From Echinometra lucunter (Eukaryota > Echinodermata > Echinoidea > Camarodonta > Echinometridae): a DNA stretch of 64,000 nucleotides. The notes below the pieces were generated by a model. That model saw only the letters and a program-made list of their open reading frames with translations, made no database searches and was not told the DNA's origin. Positions within the stretch are counted from its first letter, which is position 1, and each line of letters opens with the position of its first letter. Below, in pieces: positions 20,830-31,720 of the stretch. The stretch is from NCBI GenBank assembly GCA_029962745.1, contig CM057171.1, positions 19,493,034-19,557,033 of the forward strand, written 5' to 3'. A program made the translations under genes and the position numbers.

Positions 20830-22627
20830 TTAAACTCCAAAAGTCAGTGCAAGAGTTTCGTTCAACATAGCTCTAGCCTCACTTATTTCTTCAGAGCTCT
20901 CCTCCTCGGCATTGGGATCTTCCGGCATTCTCAGGGCGTAAACCAGGGCATTGCCTTCATATCTACGGTCCTCTGAATAGAAGAGGAAGGTAAAGAAGAC
21001 TGGATTCACTGCCGCTTTAAACGTTATCAGAAACATGAGCGCCCAGGAAAACCACGATGCCAGCAACAAGTCCGCCAGAGATGCAAAGCCAATGGCAAGA
21101 ACAGGAATCCAAGACAAAATGTCAACGCCAAACATAACGGCAGTCCGCAAAGCAGCCTCGATGACGAGGTGGCGATCGAGAGGGGTGGTAAAAAGAGCGG
21201 TATCGGGCATGGTATGGGGTATGGTGTCAGATGTGGATTCTGGTGTGCTTTCGGGAGCAGTAGCGGGAGTGATAGTGATCATGGGTATGATACCAGACTC
21301 AGGGGCAGGTATGGTAGCGTATGTGGTGTCAGCTGTCGTACTGAGTGCACTATCTATGGTCTTGGTATCAGATGTGGTCTCTGATGAAGAATCACGTTTG
21401 GTGTTTGTATCATGTGTGGTTCCTACTGTGGTATCATTTTGGGTATCGGGTGTGGCACTGAGTGTATTAGCAAGTTTTAAATCAGGCATGATTATGGCTG
21501 TGGTGACACAAATGGGGTCAGGTTTGGTGTTGGTATCACGTGTGGTCCCGTGAGTGGCATCGGGTTTGTCATTGCTGTTTGTTTTGGTACCGACTGTGGT
21601 AGAAATTGTTGTATCCAATGCTGCTTCGAGTATGGCATTAGATTTGCGGTGGGGCGGGATTTCAGTTGTGGTGTCATTTCTCGTTTCGGGTGCGTTATCA
21701 GGTTCGGCATACGGTGTGCAATCGGAAATGGAATTTGGATAATCGTCGGGATCTTTACCTACCGTGCCACCATTCACGCTACTAAGTGGGATCTCACTTA
21801 TTGTTTCAAGTGACCTGATAAGCCGCCATTTCCTTACCACCATGGCAACATTGGCGACTACTGTAATCAGAGAAGATAGGAGGTTTACAGCGATAAGGAA
21901 GTAAACAGAGAAATATATTGGTGGCTGGAGAATTTCAGCCTTCTGAAACCCGTAAGAGACTTCAAGAATCGCCCCGCGGCTGTCTGTTGTGATATCAAGG
22001 AAGCCGGCATCCTTGGGTTGGGTGTGAAAGTAAACAGGGACACACATTTCAGCAAAACCATACCTCGATGGTGCTTTCTCGCTGATGACTGTGACCAAGC
22101 CATTTATAACAAATGTTAACACCCAGCAAAAGATGATTGGCAGCCAGGAGCCAAAGAATGTTACTTCCCTCGACGGTTTCGCTGAAAAGAGCAATCTCGC
22201 CACTGCGCTCAAGACTACGGTGGCAGCGGATGCCGTATTAGCTACCAAACCCAATAACTTGGCAAACGAACATTGTTCAGAATGGCGCCATTGCTCGGTT
22301 ATCAGGTAGTGCTCTTTGCCATGTTCCACATCCGCTGACGTGATCATGACCATATACACACCCATGAATAAGTCCGACACGGCCTGATTGATCAAGAATC
22401 TATTGGTGACGACTGCCACCTGTAGTTTCTTGTCTACCACACGAACTAAGATGACCAAAACATTTCCTACAATAGCAAGCATTGCAAACATCCAAGCTAC
22501 TATCTTCAGTGGAACACTTGGCAGCAGACTGCCGCAACTTTCCAGAGGATAGGTGGAAGATGTCTTGATGCACGTTGTGTTGACAGCCTGTCCAAGGAGA
22601 CAGCATAGCCGGTAGTCCTGTGTAGTT
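20830..22627 (-). CDS. Leucine-rich-repeat GPCR: terminal exon with 7TM domain
   Basis: Last exon (599 codons with stop) of an LGR/RXFP/GRL101-like receptor. The acceptor TTATTTTCAG|A supplies the last base of the Leu codon from the preceding LRR exon. It begins with the Cys-rich hinge YRLCCLL...C...ESCGSLL that couples LRR ectodomains to the membrane part in this family. Seven helices follow: GNVLVILV in TM1, NQAVSDLFMGVYM in TM2 (typical of LGR/RXFP), loop 2 MCVPVYF, then TM5-TM7. Oddities: the D/ERY site reads VARLLFS, the NPxxY site reads NPVFF, and loop 3 between TM5 and TM6 is about 220 residues, Thr-rich with repeated TTxDTNTK-type units. The C-tail is short and acidic. Ligand unknown; relaxin-like peptides are only a family-level guess. 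Confidence 0.9.
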
Positions 22628-22673
22628 CTGAAAATAATGAAAAATAAAAGAAAATACATGTACAACACGATAA

Positions 22674-22849
22674 AATCTACTTTCGAAAAATCAACTCAAA
22701 TGCAATTTCGAAGGCCTATTGTACTGCCCATACAAATCATATTTGGATTACCTGATAAGCCACTGTAAAGTCCGCACATTTCTAAGGGTGACAGACAGGG
22801 CTACTGAAGTTGCTTTAAGTTGATTTTCCGAAAGTAGTTTTATCGTGTT
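22674..22849. mobile_element. MITE with AACACGATAAAA termini, copy 1
   Basis: Ends AACACGATAAAATCTACTTT and AAAGTAGTTTTATCGTGTT, with CGAAAAATCAA / TTGATTTTCCG continuing inward. Same family as 46645-46820. Lies in the intron 46 nt from the acceptor of the 7TM exon. Confidence 0.82.
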
Positions 22850-23261
22850 TATTGTATTTTGATGACAAAATAGTACATCAAATGAATGTGGGTTTTCCTC
22901 GCTCGCTTCGCTCAATCGTAATATTTAGAAACAGAGTGGTCCGGACAGCAAATAACTGGACCAGTGAGGTGCTAAATAGAGTCATGTTTGGTAACGAGGT
23001 GACAAAGATACCATTCAAATATCTTATAGGCCATAGAGTATATTTTAAAAAAATTGACACTTGTTTTACAGCAACAAGACGTGGTTATCTTTTGGCTCGC
23101 TCGCTCGCTTAATCTAAAAAGGTGTTTAATAATCTACTAAGAAGCATCATCTCTCAGAAATTCAAGAACGCTTCCATTTAATTCTATTAAAGTAATCTAC
23201 ATGTGAGATATTGTTTGAAAACACTTTCTTGTGATGTTTATGGGAGGGGTAGATTAGACTT
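22850..23261. repeat. Intron DNA with one CTCGCTCGCTTCGCTC-type unit
   Basis: 22890-23110 resembles one unit of the satellite-like repeat at 24240-25200 (TTTTCCTCGCTCGCTTCGCTC, GAGGTGACAAAGATA, ATCTTATAGGCC). Confidence 0.5.
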
Positions 23262-23668
23262 AAGCCAGCCGCGCACTATACGATCCGCCTGCGATCCGAT
23301 TTTGGAAAAAAATGTTATAGTATTTGATATGAACATTCAAACATGTGAAATCTTAGTTATCGAAGTTTCGAATAGTCGTATGAATACAAAAATCGAAATT
23401 CCGGGCTACTGCAAGCCTCCCTGTAGGAATAAAAGCGAACTCAATTCCGAATCGTAGCAATCTTGCAATCGGCTACGATTTGAAGCCGATTTATCCTTTA
23501 CTTCCACCACAAGGCTTGCAGTTAACCAAAATTTCGATTTTAGTATTCCTATGACTATTCTGAACTTCAGTCTACCTGGTTAATCTTTCATGTTTAATGT
23601 TGAATGCCATTTGTTTGAAAATCGGGTCGCAGTCGGATCGTATAAGATGTATAGTGTGCGGCGGGCTT
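23262..23668. mobile_element. MITE family with CCGCCGCACACT termini, copy 2
   Basis: Ends AAGCCAGCCGCGCACTATAC and TATAGTGTGCGGCGGGCTT. Collinear with 8985-9416 over its whole length. Confidence 0.82.
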
Positions 23669-24000
23669 TAGAATGCAGCAAAACTGTCGGCAAATATAGG
23701 TCTTACATCGCCCTGTCTCTGTGCTCCTTCATTAAGCCTATCCTTCACGTTTGATTCCCCCCCACAACCCCTTCCCGCTGGGTCGCTTTGCTCTCTCGCC
23801 GAGAGTATTCGGCGCCAATCTTCCACCAAACCACGATTACTAATCGACACCCTTGACTGAGAGTAAACAGTTACGGTGATCAAATTGATAACATTGCGAA
23901 GAACTACGCAAAATATCATAGCGCTGTAATTGCTACAGTTCCCTGGGCACGTTCCCATGGGAATGAGATGTAGCATTAAACAAACGAAACTGCCCTCCTT

Positions 24001-25346
24001 CAGGGGCGTCGCTAGAGGGGGGGGTGTGTGTGTGTGTGGGGGGGGGGGGTGTGACCCCCCCCCCCCCCCCCCATTAATCTTGTCGGCAAATTCGCGATCG
24101 CTGTCGGCAAAAAAGAGAGAGAGAGAGAGAGAGGAGAGGGAAGAGGAAGGAGGGAAAAAGAAAAAAGAAAGATGAGTAAGGTGCCCAAATAGAGTCATAT
24201 TCGGCTTATTTGCTTGTGCATTTTGACGACGAAATAACACTTGTAACACGAAAGAGAGCCTATTTTTCCTCGCTCGCTGCGCTCGCTCGTATTATATTAA
24301 GATACAGGATGTTTTCGGAATGCAAACACATTTGCCAAGTGAAATAAACAAATATATAATTTAGATATTTTGGGGCCCATCATGTATTTTGTTGAAGAAT
24401 TATCACCTCTTTACCATAAAAAAGAGTAAATATATTTTTCCTCCCTCGCTGCGCTCGCTCGTATAATATTTAGATACAGGATGGTCTTTGAAAGCAAATA
24501 GATTAGGTAGGAGAGGTGACCAAATATATCACAATAGGTATCTTAAAGGCCCATCGTGTATTTTGATGAAGAACTTTCACTTCTACCATGAAAAGGAGTA
24601 TTTTTCCTCGCTCGCTACGCTCGCTTGTACAATATTCAGATACAAGATGGATTTGGGAAAGCAAACGAATTCGGCAAGCGAGGCCCATCATGTACTTTGA
24701 TGAAGAGTTATCACCTACCATAAAAAGAGTATATATATTTTTCCTCGCTCGCTGCGCTCGCTCGTATGATATTTAGATATAGGATGGTCTTTGAAAGCAA
24801 ATAAATTAGGTAAGAGAGGTGACCCAAAATATCAAAATAGATATCTTAAAGGCCCATCATGTATTTTGATGAAGAACTTTCACTTCTACCATGAAAAGGA
24901 TTATATGACAAGGAGTGTATAGATTTTTTCCTCGCTCGCTGTGCTCGCTCGTATAATATTACGATTTAGGATGGTCTTTGAAAGCGAATGAATCATGTGA
25001 GAGAGGTGACCAAATATATGATTTAGATATCTTTAAGCCCATCATGTAGTTTGATGAAGAACTATCACTTCTACGAAAGAGAGTGCATATTTTTCCTCGC
25101 TCGCTGCGCTCGCTCGTATTATATTTAGATAGAGAATGTTTTCGGAAAGCTAACACATTCAGCAAGTGAGGTGAACAAATATAATTTAGAAGGAAAATAT
25201 AATAGAGGCACACAATTGAACATGCCTCGTGGGCTTTATACAGTTGAATTTGTCGACGTTGGTCGTCGGCAATCGGAGGCATAATTTGTCGGCAATCTGG
25301 CCTCTACACCCCCCCCCCCATTAAAAAAAGTCTAGCGACACCCCTG
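24001..25346 (+). mobile_element. hAT-like element with 8-bp target duplication, filled by a ~165-bp satellite array
   Basis: Ends CAGGGGCGTCGCTAGA and TCTAGCGACACCCCTG. An exact 8-bp direct repeat, CCCTCCTT, flanks it at 23993-24000 and 25347-25354. An 8-bp duplication is characteristic of hAT elements. The interior has no transposase: it is a tandem array of about six units (anchors at about 24270, 24439, 24603, 24738, 24928, 25093), each carrying CCTCGCTCGCTGCGCTCGCT and GGCCCATCATGTA. A reverse-oriented copy begins at 63473. Confidence 0.88.
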
Positions 25347-25370
25347 CCCTCCTTTATATTTTGAGTATCC

Positions 25371-25640
25371 TACGCTCTTCGAAAAATGTGGCAGTTAGAA
25401 CCGCTTTCTGTCCCGTATTTAGAACCCTACAGAAAAGGGGTCCTGAAAGTGTTCTTCATCTAGGCCTTTTTTTCAAGAACCCCAAAAGTTTCCTTGTACA
25501 TCCAGTCATGGTTCTAAAGACCCCTTTAGAACCCTTTCGAGAACCTTTATAGGCTAGCAGTAGTTCTTTGAAAAACCTGTAAAGGTTCCAAATGTGGGAC
25601 AAGCAAAGGAACTAATCAGCACCATTTTTCTAAGAGCGTA
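25371..25640. mobile_element. MITE with TACGCTCTT termini
   Basis: Ends TACGCTCTTCGAAAAATG and CATTTTTCTAAGAGCGTA, flanked by TCC on both sides. The middle repeats AGAACC / GGTTCT motifs in both orientations. Confidence 0.65.
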
Positions 25641-25708
25641 TCCAATTTCAGTGTAACTCTCATTATGTTTTGAGGTACTTTCTTTCATTTCATACTTCAT
25701 GTACTTAC

Positions 25709-25780
25709 AAGAACTTTAACGAATGCAAACCAGACAATACGTTGGCAGGAACAGCCCGAAGCCCGGACCTGGGAATTAAC
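25709..25780 (-). CDS. LRR-GPCR gene: LRR exon nearest the membrane
   Basis: 72 nt between TCCCAAAG|G and TTCTT|GTAAGT. One 24-residue LRR: LIPRSGLRAVPANVL then SGLHSLKFL. Phase 2 at both ends; its last codon is completed by the 7TM exon. An internal alternative acceptor (TCCCAG) would shorten it by 12 nt without changing frame, but the 72-nt form matches its sister exons. Confidence 0.8.
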
Positions 25781-26960
25781 CTTTGGGAAAATGAGTCGAA
25801 ACATCATTGACATACTTTCAGAGTCATAGAATTTATGGATTTTTTTTTAGAAACCTAAAACTAAAACTTATAATCATTAACATGTACATATTTATATATT
25901 GACTTTTCCCTGAATATAGGTTTTCCCGCCCATTTTCGTCATCTCTTCATTTAGCTTCATCAATTTTCCTTTCAATTACGTCCGCAGAAGCTTACTGCGT
26001 TCAAATCCTAGGTTCATTTTCGTTAAAATGCCATTCATATTCGTCTTTGGTTAACCATATTTGAAAATTCAGCATTCAAATTCGTCACTTGTCACTGAAA
26101 TTCGTCTCTGCCGCTAAGCGAGTAAGGAATGCTCAGATGTACTTCGTCATTTTTTTTTCAAGCAAATTCATCGTTTTGTCATTCGAATCCGTCAAGTGTT
26201 TATTGGGCTTTATGTAGAGGGTTTAACCAGGTCTTTAGTCATTTTTTTTTTCTTTTTCGTGACATAATTTGATTTTTTTCTACTTTTCTTTGAAAAATTT
26301 GAATGATTATAATAATATGGAATGATATATAATTCAAAATAATTTCGTTTGATGTATCGCCCACACGCTATGTGTCTCGTGACAGGATCGTCGTCTGTCA
26401 GCAAGACCGTATATCTGGGCAACGAATTTGAATGAATCTTTGACGAAAACGAATGCCAAACGCCGAAATTGATTTTGCTGTCTCGTGCCCAGCTACTGTG
26501 ACCGACGAATTGTTATAAAATACCCCTATTTAAAGACGTAAATAAACTCACCTATGGGTCATCTTGCCCCTATCAGAATAGCCTGGCGCCGCCCCTGCCA
26601 AACCCCTACATGCACTTGAATTAAGTTTCCATTTCATATTGGCGTCAGTACGGGGGAATGGGGTATATATGCCCCCTTTTAAAGAGGGGATATGCCATGT
26701 ACAAATATAACTCCAACTTTTCAGAAAAAAGAATAATATTTAATTGTTAATTTAGTTGTTAAGATTTCTGATAATAATCATAAACAACGGTTATGGTAGT
26801 TAAATTTCTATGTGAGATGCAATAAAAAACCAGACATAGAAGAGTATGTGTCTTGGTGTTTGTGTGTACTATAAATTTCAGCAAGGGATTTCGATCACCC
26901 CCTCCCCCCTCCTCGAAATGGATTTACGCCTGTGACATTTTACACACAAAAGTAAGATGT
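25781..26960. other. LRR-GPCR intron
   Basis: No gene. Contains scattered ATTCGTC/GACGAA motifs in both orientations (25930-26520), suggesting a decayed foldback element, and a degraded GGCGTAAATCC-type repeat end near 26880-26935. Confidence 0.4.
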
Positions 26961-27226
26961 ATGGTGGCTCTGAAGTACGCTCGACAACAGGTCATGTGCG
27001 ACGTGAATTTCGCAGCCAACTTCGCGTCCCAGTCGCGAATTTCGCGACCCGTGACACGAACTTTGCGTCCCAGTCGCAAAATTCGCGACCCGTGACGCGA
27101 AATACATGACCCGGGATGCGAAATTCATGACCCGTGACGCGAAATTCGCGACTGCGACGCAAAGTTGGCCGCGAAATTCACGTCGCACATCATGACCTGT
27201 TGTCGAGCGTACTTCAGGGCCACCAT
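26961..27226. repeat. Near-perfect hairpin with internal CG-rich tandem units
   Basis: The left arm (ATGGTGGCTCTGAAGTACGC...) is the complement of the right arm (...GCGTACTTCAGGGCCACCAT), with about 90-bp arms including TCGACAACAGGTCATG. The centre repeats AATTCGCGACCCGTGACGCG-like units in both orientations. No coding content. Confidence 0.85.
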
Positions 27227-27253
27227 AAAGATGACATCAGGAAAGGAACTTAC

Positions 27254-27325
27254 AAGTACTCGAGTTCTCCCAAAGCAGCAAACGCTCCAGAGTTAATTTT
27301 GACGATACCATTGCCACTGAGGTCC
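27254..27325 (-). CDS. LRR-GPCR gene: LRR exon
   Basis: 72 nt, acceptor ATTGATAG|G, donor TACTT|GTAAGT. Encodes DLSGNGIVKINSGAF then AALGELEYL, a textbook 24-residue LRR (LxxN, F, LxxL). Phase 2 at both ends. Confidence 0.88.
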
Positions 27326-28042
27326 CTATCAATTGAATAAGACGAAAAATGAAAAATGAATATCATTTGCAAGATTTTCTCCCAATGTTTACGCCTCGTC
27401 AAACATTTTTTTTACCTTGTAACAGTGAGAAAATAAACTAGAAGAAGAACGGGTATGCACAAATGCTTATCAAACGCAGAGTTTAATAGGTACCGCATTA
27501 TTAAAAAAAAAAAAAAAAAAAGGAAATACCAATCTCTATGATGCATTTTTGGCTAAACCCATTCCTTTTAGAGTTATTTTGTCTATTAGATATTTGGATT
27601 TATCAACTACCATGAAAAATTGAACTTATTTTGATAGATGTATGCATCTTACTGAGAATTTTTTTGGGGACATTTCTATTTAGATAATGATGTAATACTG
27701 TCATGAATGGTAATCCATAGAGTAATTTTTTAGTTCTTGGTATTTCTTTTTCAGATTTGGAATAATGAACGGTATAGATATTAATACTTATTTCAAATAA
27801 AACCAGTCGGAAAAGGAGTGTGTGATATCTGTTATCTAGTTGTATAGCCAATACTTTCCTTTCTATGAAACTAATGGGTTTCTTTTGAATTTTTGAATCA
27901 ATTTTGATAGCTTCCAACAAAAGAGGATTACAGAACTTGCTTAATGAGGGCGATCTCAAAGACTTACGAAAAGATTACCCCAGAGCAATATCTTTTGAAA
28001 AGTAAAGTGAACATTTAAATGGCATGTTACATAATCCGTTTA
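27326..28042. other. LRR-GPCR intron
   Basis: No recognised feature beyond an A-run at 27503-27522. A 118-codon minus-strand frame (27603-27959) has no LRR pattern and no family I recognise. Confidence 0.4.
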
Positions 28043-28394
28043 CAGTCCGAAGGTCCGTTATTCCGAAGGTTCGTTTATTCCGAAGGTTCGTTATTCCGAA
28101 GGTTCGTTAGTCCGAAAATGAAATAAGGTTCGTTATTCCGAAGGTTCGTTAGTCCGAAAATGAAATAAGATTCGTTAGTTCGTTAGTTATTTTCGGATTA
28201 ACGAACCCTATTTCACTTTCGGATTAACGAACCTTATATTATTTTCGGACTAACGGACCTTCGGACTAACGAACCTTCGGAAAAACGCCACAAATGATCG
28301 GATAAATGAACCCTTTTTCATTTTCGGACTAACGAACATCTAGGTATACGCAATTTATGTGTTTCCGAATAACGAACCTTCGGAATAACGAACA
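28043..28394. repeat. Inverted/tandem array of TTCGTTATTCCGAAGG-type units
   Basis: The left half repeats GTTCGTTA(T/G)TCCGAAGG about seven times; the right half repeats the complement (CCTTCGGA.TAACGAAC), mixed with TTTTCGGACTAACGAAC. The whole is a diffuse palindrome about 350 bp long. Confidence 0.88.
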
Positions 28395-28501
28395 TCACCC
28401 CACAATCTGAAGAATAGGGTACAGAACAGAAATTACCCCTGAGAAAATTATTTCTTAAAAGCCTCTGCGATCGTTATGTAGTGAAAATAAATAAATCTCA
28501 C

Positions 28502-28573
28502 AGTAACTCAAGTGACGACAAATCAGAAAACACGTCTTGTCGTATGGTGGTGATAACATTTCGTGCCAAGTTC
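28502..28573 (-). CDS. LRR-GPCR gene: LRR exon
   Basis: 72 nt, acceptor TTTCTTTCTCAG|G, donor TTACT|GTGAGA. Encodes NLARNVITTIRQDVF then SDLSSLELL, matching the LRR consensus. Phase 2 at both ends. Longer open frames overlap it in other frames on both strands but show no LRR pattern. Confidence 0.87.
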
Positions 28574-29234
28574 CTGAGAAAGAAAGAATACACAATGAGC
28601 ATGCATGCAATAAGAAGAAAAATTCCCTTGACCTGTCAAAGTTTTGATTATGGTACATGTTACGAGGTAAAATTCGCCATATTAAAAAATCTGGCAATTT
28701 TCTACTTTTATGAGAATATAGATTTGGCTGATTTATTCTCTTTTATATAGTATCTTTTTTTTTTAATTGGAATAATTTTGGCTCCATGATTAATCAAGCA
28801 ATCCCGGTCCGACAGCATCATTATGTTACTTAATTTGAGTTTCAAATTGAATTATATCTTTTTAAGCGTGAACAGATTTCTTGTTCATTTTTGTGGAAAG
28901 GGCATAATGAGGAGAAAACAACTGAAGAGGAAGATGTAAAGATTCATAAATTTATCGTCGAAACTGACCGGGAAACGTTTTTCTATTCGATAAAGGCGAT
29001 GCACAAATTCTGATATAGAAACACCTCTTGTATAAGCTGGTTGAATGAGGTATAAAGCAATTCATGTATTCATTTATTATCTATTTACTTATAAAGCGGG
29101 GGGGGGGGGGGGGGGGTTGAGAAGTGTTTTAATTCTGATATAAGAGTAAACATTCCACATCTTAGGATCGATACGCAAGACGTGTACCTCGTAAACTCAA
29201 TATGGAAAGAATAATAGTATAATAATATTCTGCA
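28574..29234. other. LRR-GPCR intron
   Basis: A G-run lies at 29098-29116. No other feature recognised. Confidence 0.4.
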
Positions 29235-29575
29235 TTTATCTAGCTCTTAATGCATATCTCTGAGCCATGTCTCAGCGCTTTACAGAAATATTATAACCCC
29301 GGTCATCGGATTCAAGCCAGCCCACACACAATGTGTGCACCTTCTCCACTCCCGAGGGAGTATTCCAGCCAGGCGCCATTTTGTTTACAGGCACTCACAA
29401 TGCTAAACAAAATAATCACGATGACTTTCGCATCCTGCCGGGTACCCACTTAACACCCCGGTGGACAGTGACAAATGTAGATTCACATCTTGTCAGACGA
29501 CATTAGTGCCGCGGCAGGGATTCGAACTCCGTACCTTGTGGTTCAAAGTCCATAGACTTATTCGCAACACCTCTA
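29235..29575 (-). mobile_element. tRNA-derived SINE with LINE-like tail
   Basis: On the minus strand a box-B-like GAGTTCGAATCCCTGCCGCG is followed by GTGGGTACCCGGCAGGATGC, then AAAGCGCTGAGACATGG and AGCTAGATAAATGCAGAATA. The body and tail match the plus-strand copy at 52957-53136. Confidence 0.72.
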
Positions 29576-30056
29576 CAAAGATGTCTTTCAATTCAAGTCA
29601 ATTCAATTCAATTTACTTCATTTCCAACAAAAGCACTTCATAACAATTAAAAAAAAAAACATATAGATCATTATACAATAATAATGATACATTTTACATA
29701 ACTTGAATGATGAAATAAAGAATATGCATGATATACGCAAAATTTAATATGTAATAATACACAGTATAACTGTTTGAATTCATGTTTTTATTTTTAAAGA
29801 AAATGTGTGGAAATGGAGGGATCCACTAAAAAGCAGGGCTTATAGAATTTGGATCCCTCAAATAACTGCAAACATAGCTTGTAATTCTAAAGAATATTAA
29901 TCTAAAACATACAAAGAAAAAAATACATAAATCAGTCAAGAAAAATGTTTCTCTTTCATTTCAATTTGTTATAGAAAACAAAAATAATGAGTTGTAGATT
30001 CGTAATTTCCAGACTTGTTACGACTCATGTAATCTTCGAATTCGATTCAGACTTAC

Positions 30057-30128
30057 ATAATCTTCAGATTTCTCAAGCCAGTGAATGGACCCCGCTCGTT
30101 GAGATGGATCTGATTGCGAATCAGGTTC
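30057..30128 (-). CDS. LRR-GPCR gene: LRR exon
   Basis: 72 nt, acceptor TCTCTCGACAG|G, donor ATTAT|GTAAGT. Encodes NLIRNQIHLNERGPF then TGLRNLKIM. Phase 2 at both ends. The last codon becomes Met where most sister repeats have Leu. Confidence 0.87.
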
Positions 30129-30161
30129 CTGTCGAGAGACAAATGAAAAGAGGTAAGTGAT

Positions 30162-30541
30162 AACAATAACAATAACAGCTTTAACAATAGCAACAACAAT
30201 ATAAAAATAATGATACTTCAGGGTGCCATTGCATAAAGACTTGCTATTATAGTAACTTTGCCATCAATGGTAACTATCATGGTAACATTGCTCAACAGCC
30301 AATCAAAATCCAGTATTCCATGAACAATAACAATAACAGCTTTAACAATAACAACAACAATATAAAAATAATGATACTTCAGGGTGCCATTGCATAAAGA
30401 CTTGCTATTATAGTAACTTTGCCATCAATGGTAACTACCATGGTAACATTGCTCAACAGCCAATCAAAATCCAGTATTCCATGAAAGTTTCCATTGATGG
30501 CAGAGTTACTATTATAGCAAGTTTTATGCAACGGCACCCAG
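30162..30541. mobile_element. MITE with GGGTGCCGTTGCATAAA termini, plus 161-bp tandem duplication
   Basis: 30162-30322 and 30323-30484 are direct repeats (offset 161). Each contains GGGTGCCATTGCATAAAGAC and GTAACTTTGCCATCAATGG. The right end, TATTATAGCAAGTTTTATGC then AACGGCACCC, is the complement of the left end. Confidence 0.75.
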
Positions 30542-30544
30542 GTG

Positions 30545-31720
30545 CCCGTTGCATAAAACTAACCATTAACATCATTAATGGTAACTCTGCTATCAGTGGT
30601 AACTATACCATGGTAACATAACTGCTCAGCAGCCAAGCAAATAAAGGTTTCCATGGAAGTTACCACTGATGGCAAAGCTACCATGCTACAGGGCCCTGCT
30701 CTTACTGCTACTCATTGGCGTAAATCCGGGGGGGGGGGGGGGGGGGAGGAGGTGGGGATATATCCCCACTTTTTTCGAGAGAGGGATGGCGTGTACAAAT
30801 ATCCCTCCCCCCCCCCCCCCCACTCTTTAAGGAAGGAATGATAGTTAAATTAATCAGTAAAATTTTTGATAATCTGTCATAAACGACCATCCTATTTTAA
30901 AATTTCTATTCGAAAATGCGATTTAAAAAAAACCCAGAAAAGTGGTTATATTTGGCTCGCTCGCAAAACATAAATTAAAATGTGTAAGGGGGTCTGTGCG
31001 GGTGGGTGAGTGTGTGTGTTTAAACTTAAGTATTAGTTTGACAGAAAGAAAATCGGCAAAAAAGTCGATAATCCCCCTCCCGTACTCCTCAGAGTGGATT
31101 TACACCGGTGCTGCTGCTGCTACTAATACTACTAATACAACTACTTAACTGGTTTTTGTTACGTTCTTCTTCGACTCTCCGCATCTGCATTCATAAGTGC
31201 ATCATTATCATCATCATTATCATCATCATCATTATCATCATCGTCACCACCATTATTCTCATTATTTTCATCATCGTAATCATTATAATTGTTATTTTTT
31301 CTAATCTTTGTTTTGTTTTGATACATTTACTATATTGTAACTGTACATAAGTTACAATCTATGATTGCTTGTTATTATGTACATTTGCATGTTTCATATG
31401 TTTCTTTTTAATTTTTTAGTTTGGACCCCTTTAAAAACAGCTATTAGGTGACGATAATTAAGGGCAGTTCAACCATGAATGGAGAATAATTCAGAACTTC
31501 TTCTATCAGCCGTAAGTTTTTGTTATTCCACAAAACGTTCAGAAATACTGAAAGGATAGCTGTCCATACCCGAATCAACAAAATTGTCTTTCCAGTGAAG
31601 GGGAAAATGACTACTGATTGCTAAATTACCAGTCATTAAAATGGAGATTTTGTAGATTTTGCCGGGAAAGGCTGTGCATGTCGCGTGTGACGCGAAGTTT
31701 TATGAAACGGCACCCAGGTC
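30545..31720 (+). repeat. 1.18-kb direct tandem duplication, unit 1
   Basis: Begins CCCGTTGCATAAAACTAACC and ends with GAAACGGCACCCAGGTC. Contains TGGCGTAAATCC plus a G-run, GGCTCGCTCGC, a CTG/ATC triplet stretch and TTACAATCTATGATTGCTTG. Unit 2 repeats all of this at an offset of about 1171-1176. Confidence 0.9.

Noticed and set aside
23668..24249. 193-codon minus-strand frame including NCSNYSAMIFCVVLRNVINL
   Set aside because: It runs across the boundary of a transposon and a GA-rich tract. The middle part vaguely recalls an LRR or transporter segment but has no matching splice phase, so I do not call it.
24588..24776. Frames reading FPRSLRSL / SERSERG, also at 25000-25200, 57496 and 63599
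   Set aside because: They translate the recurring GCTCGC repeat motif on either strand, not genes.
27603..27959. 118-codon minus-strand frame in an LRR-GPCR intron
   Set aside because: No recognisable family, AT-rich composition, no supporting splice sites.
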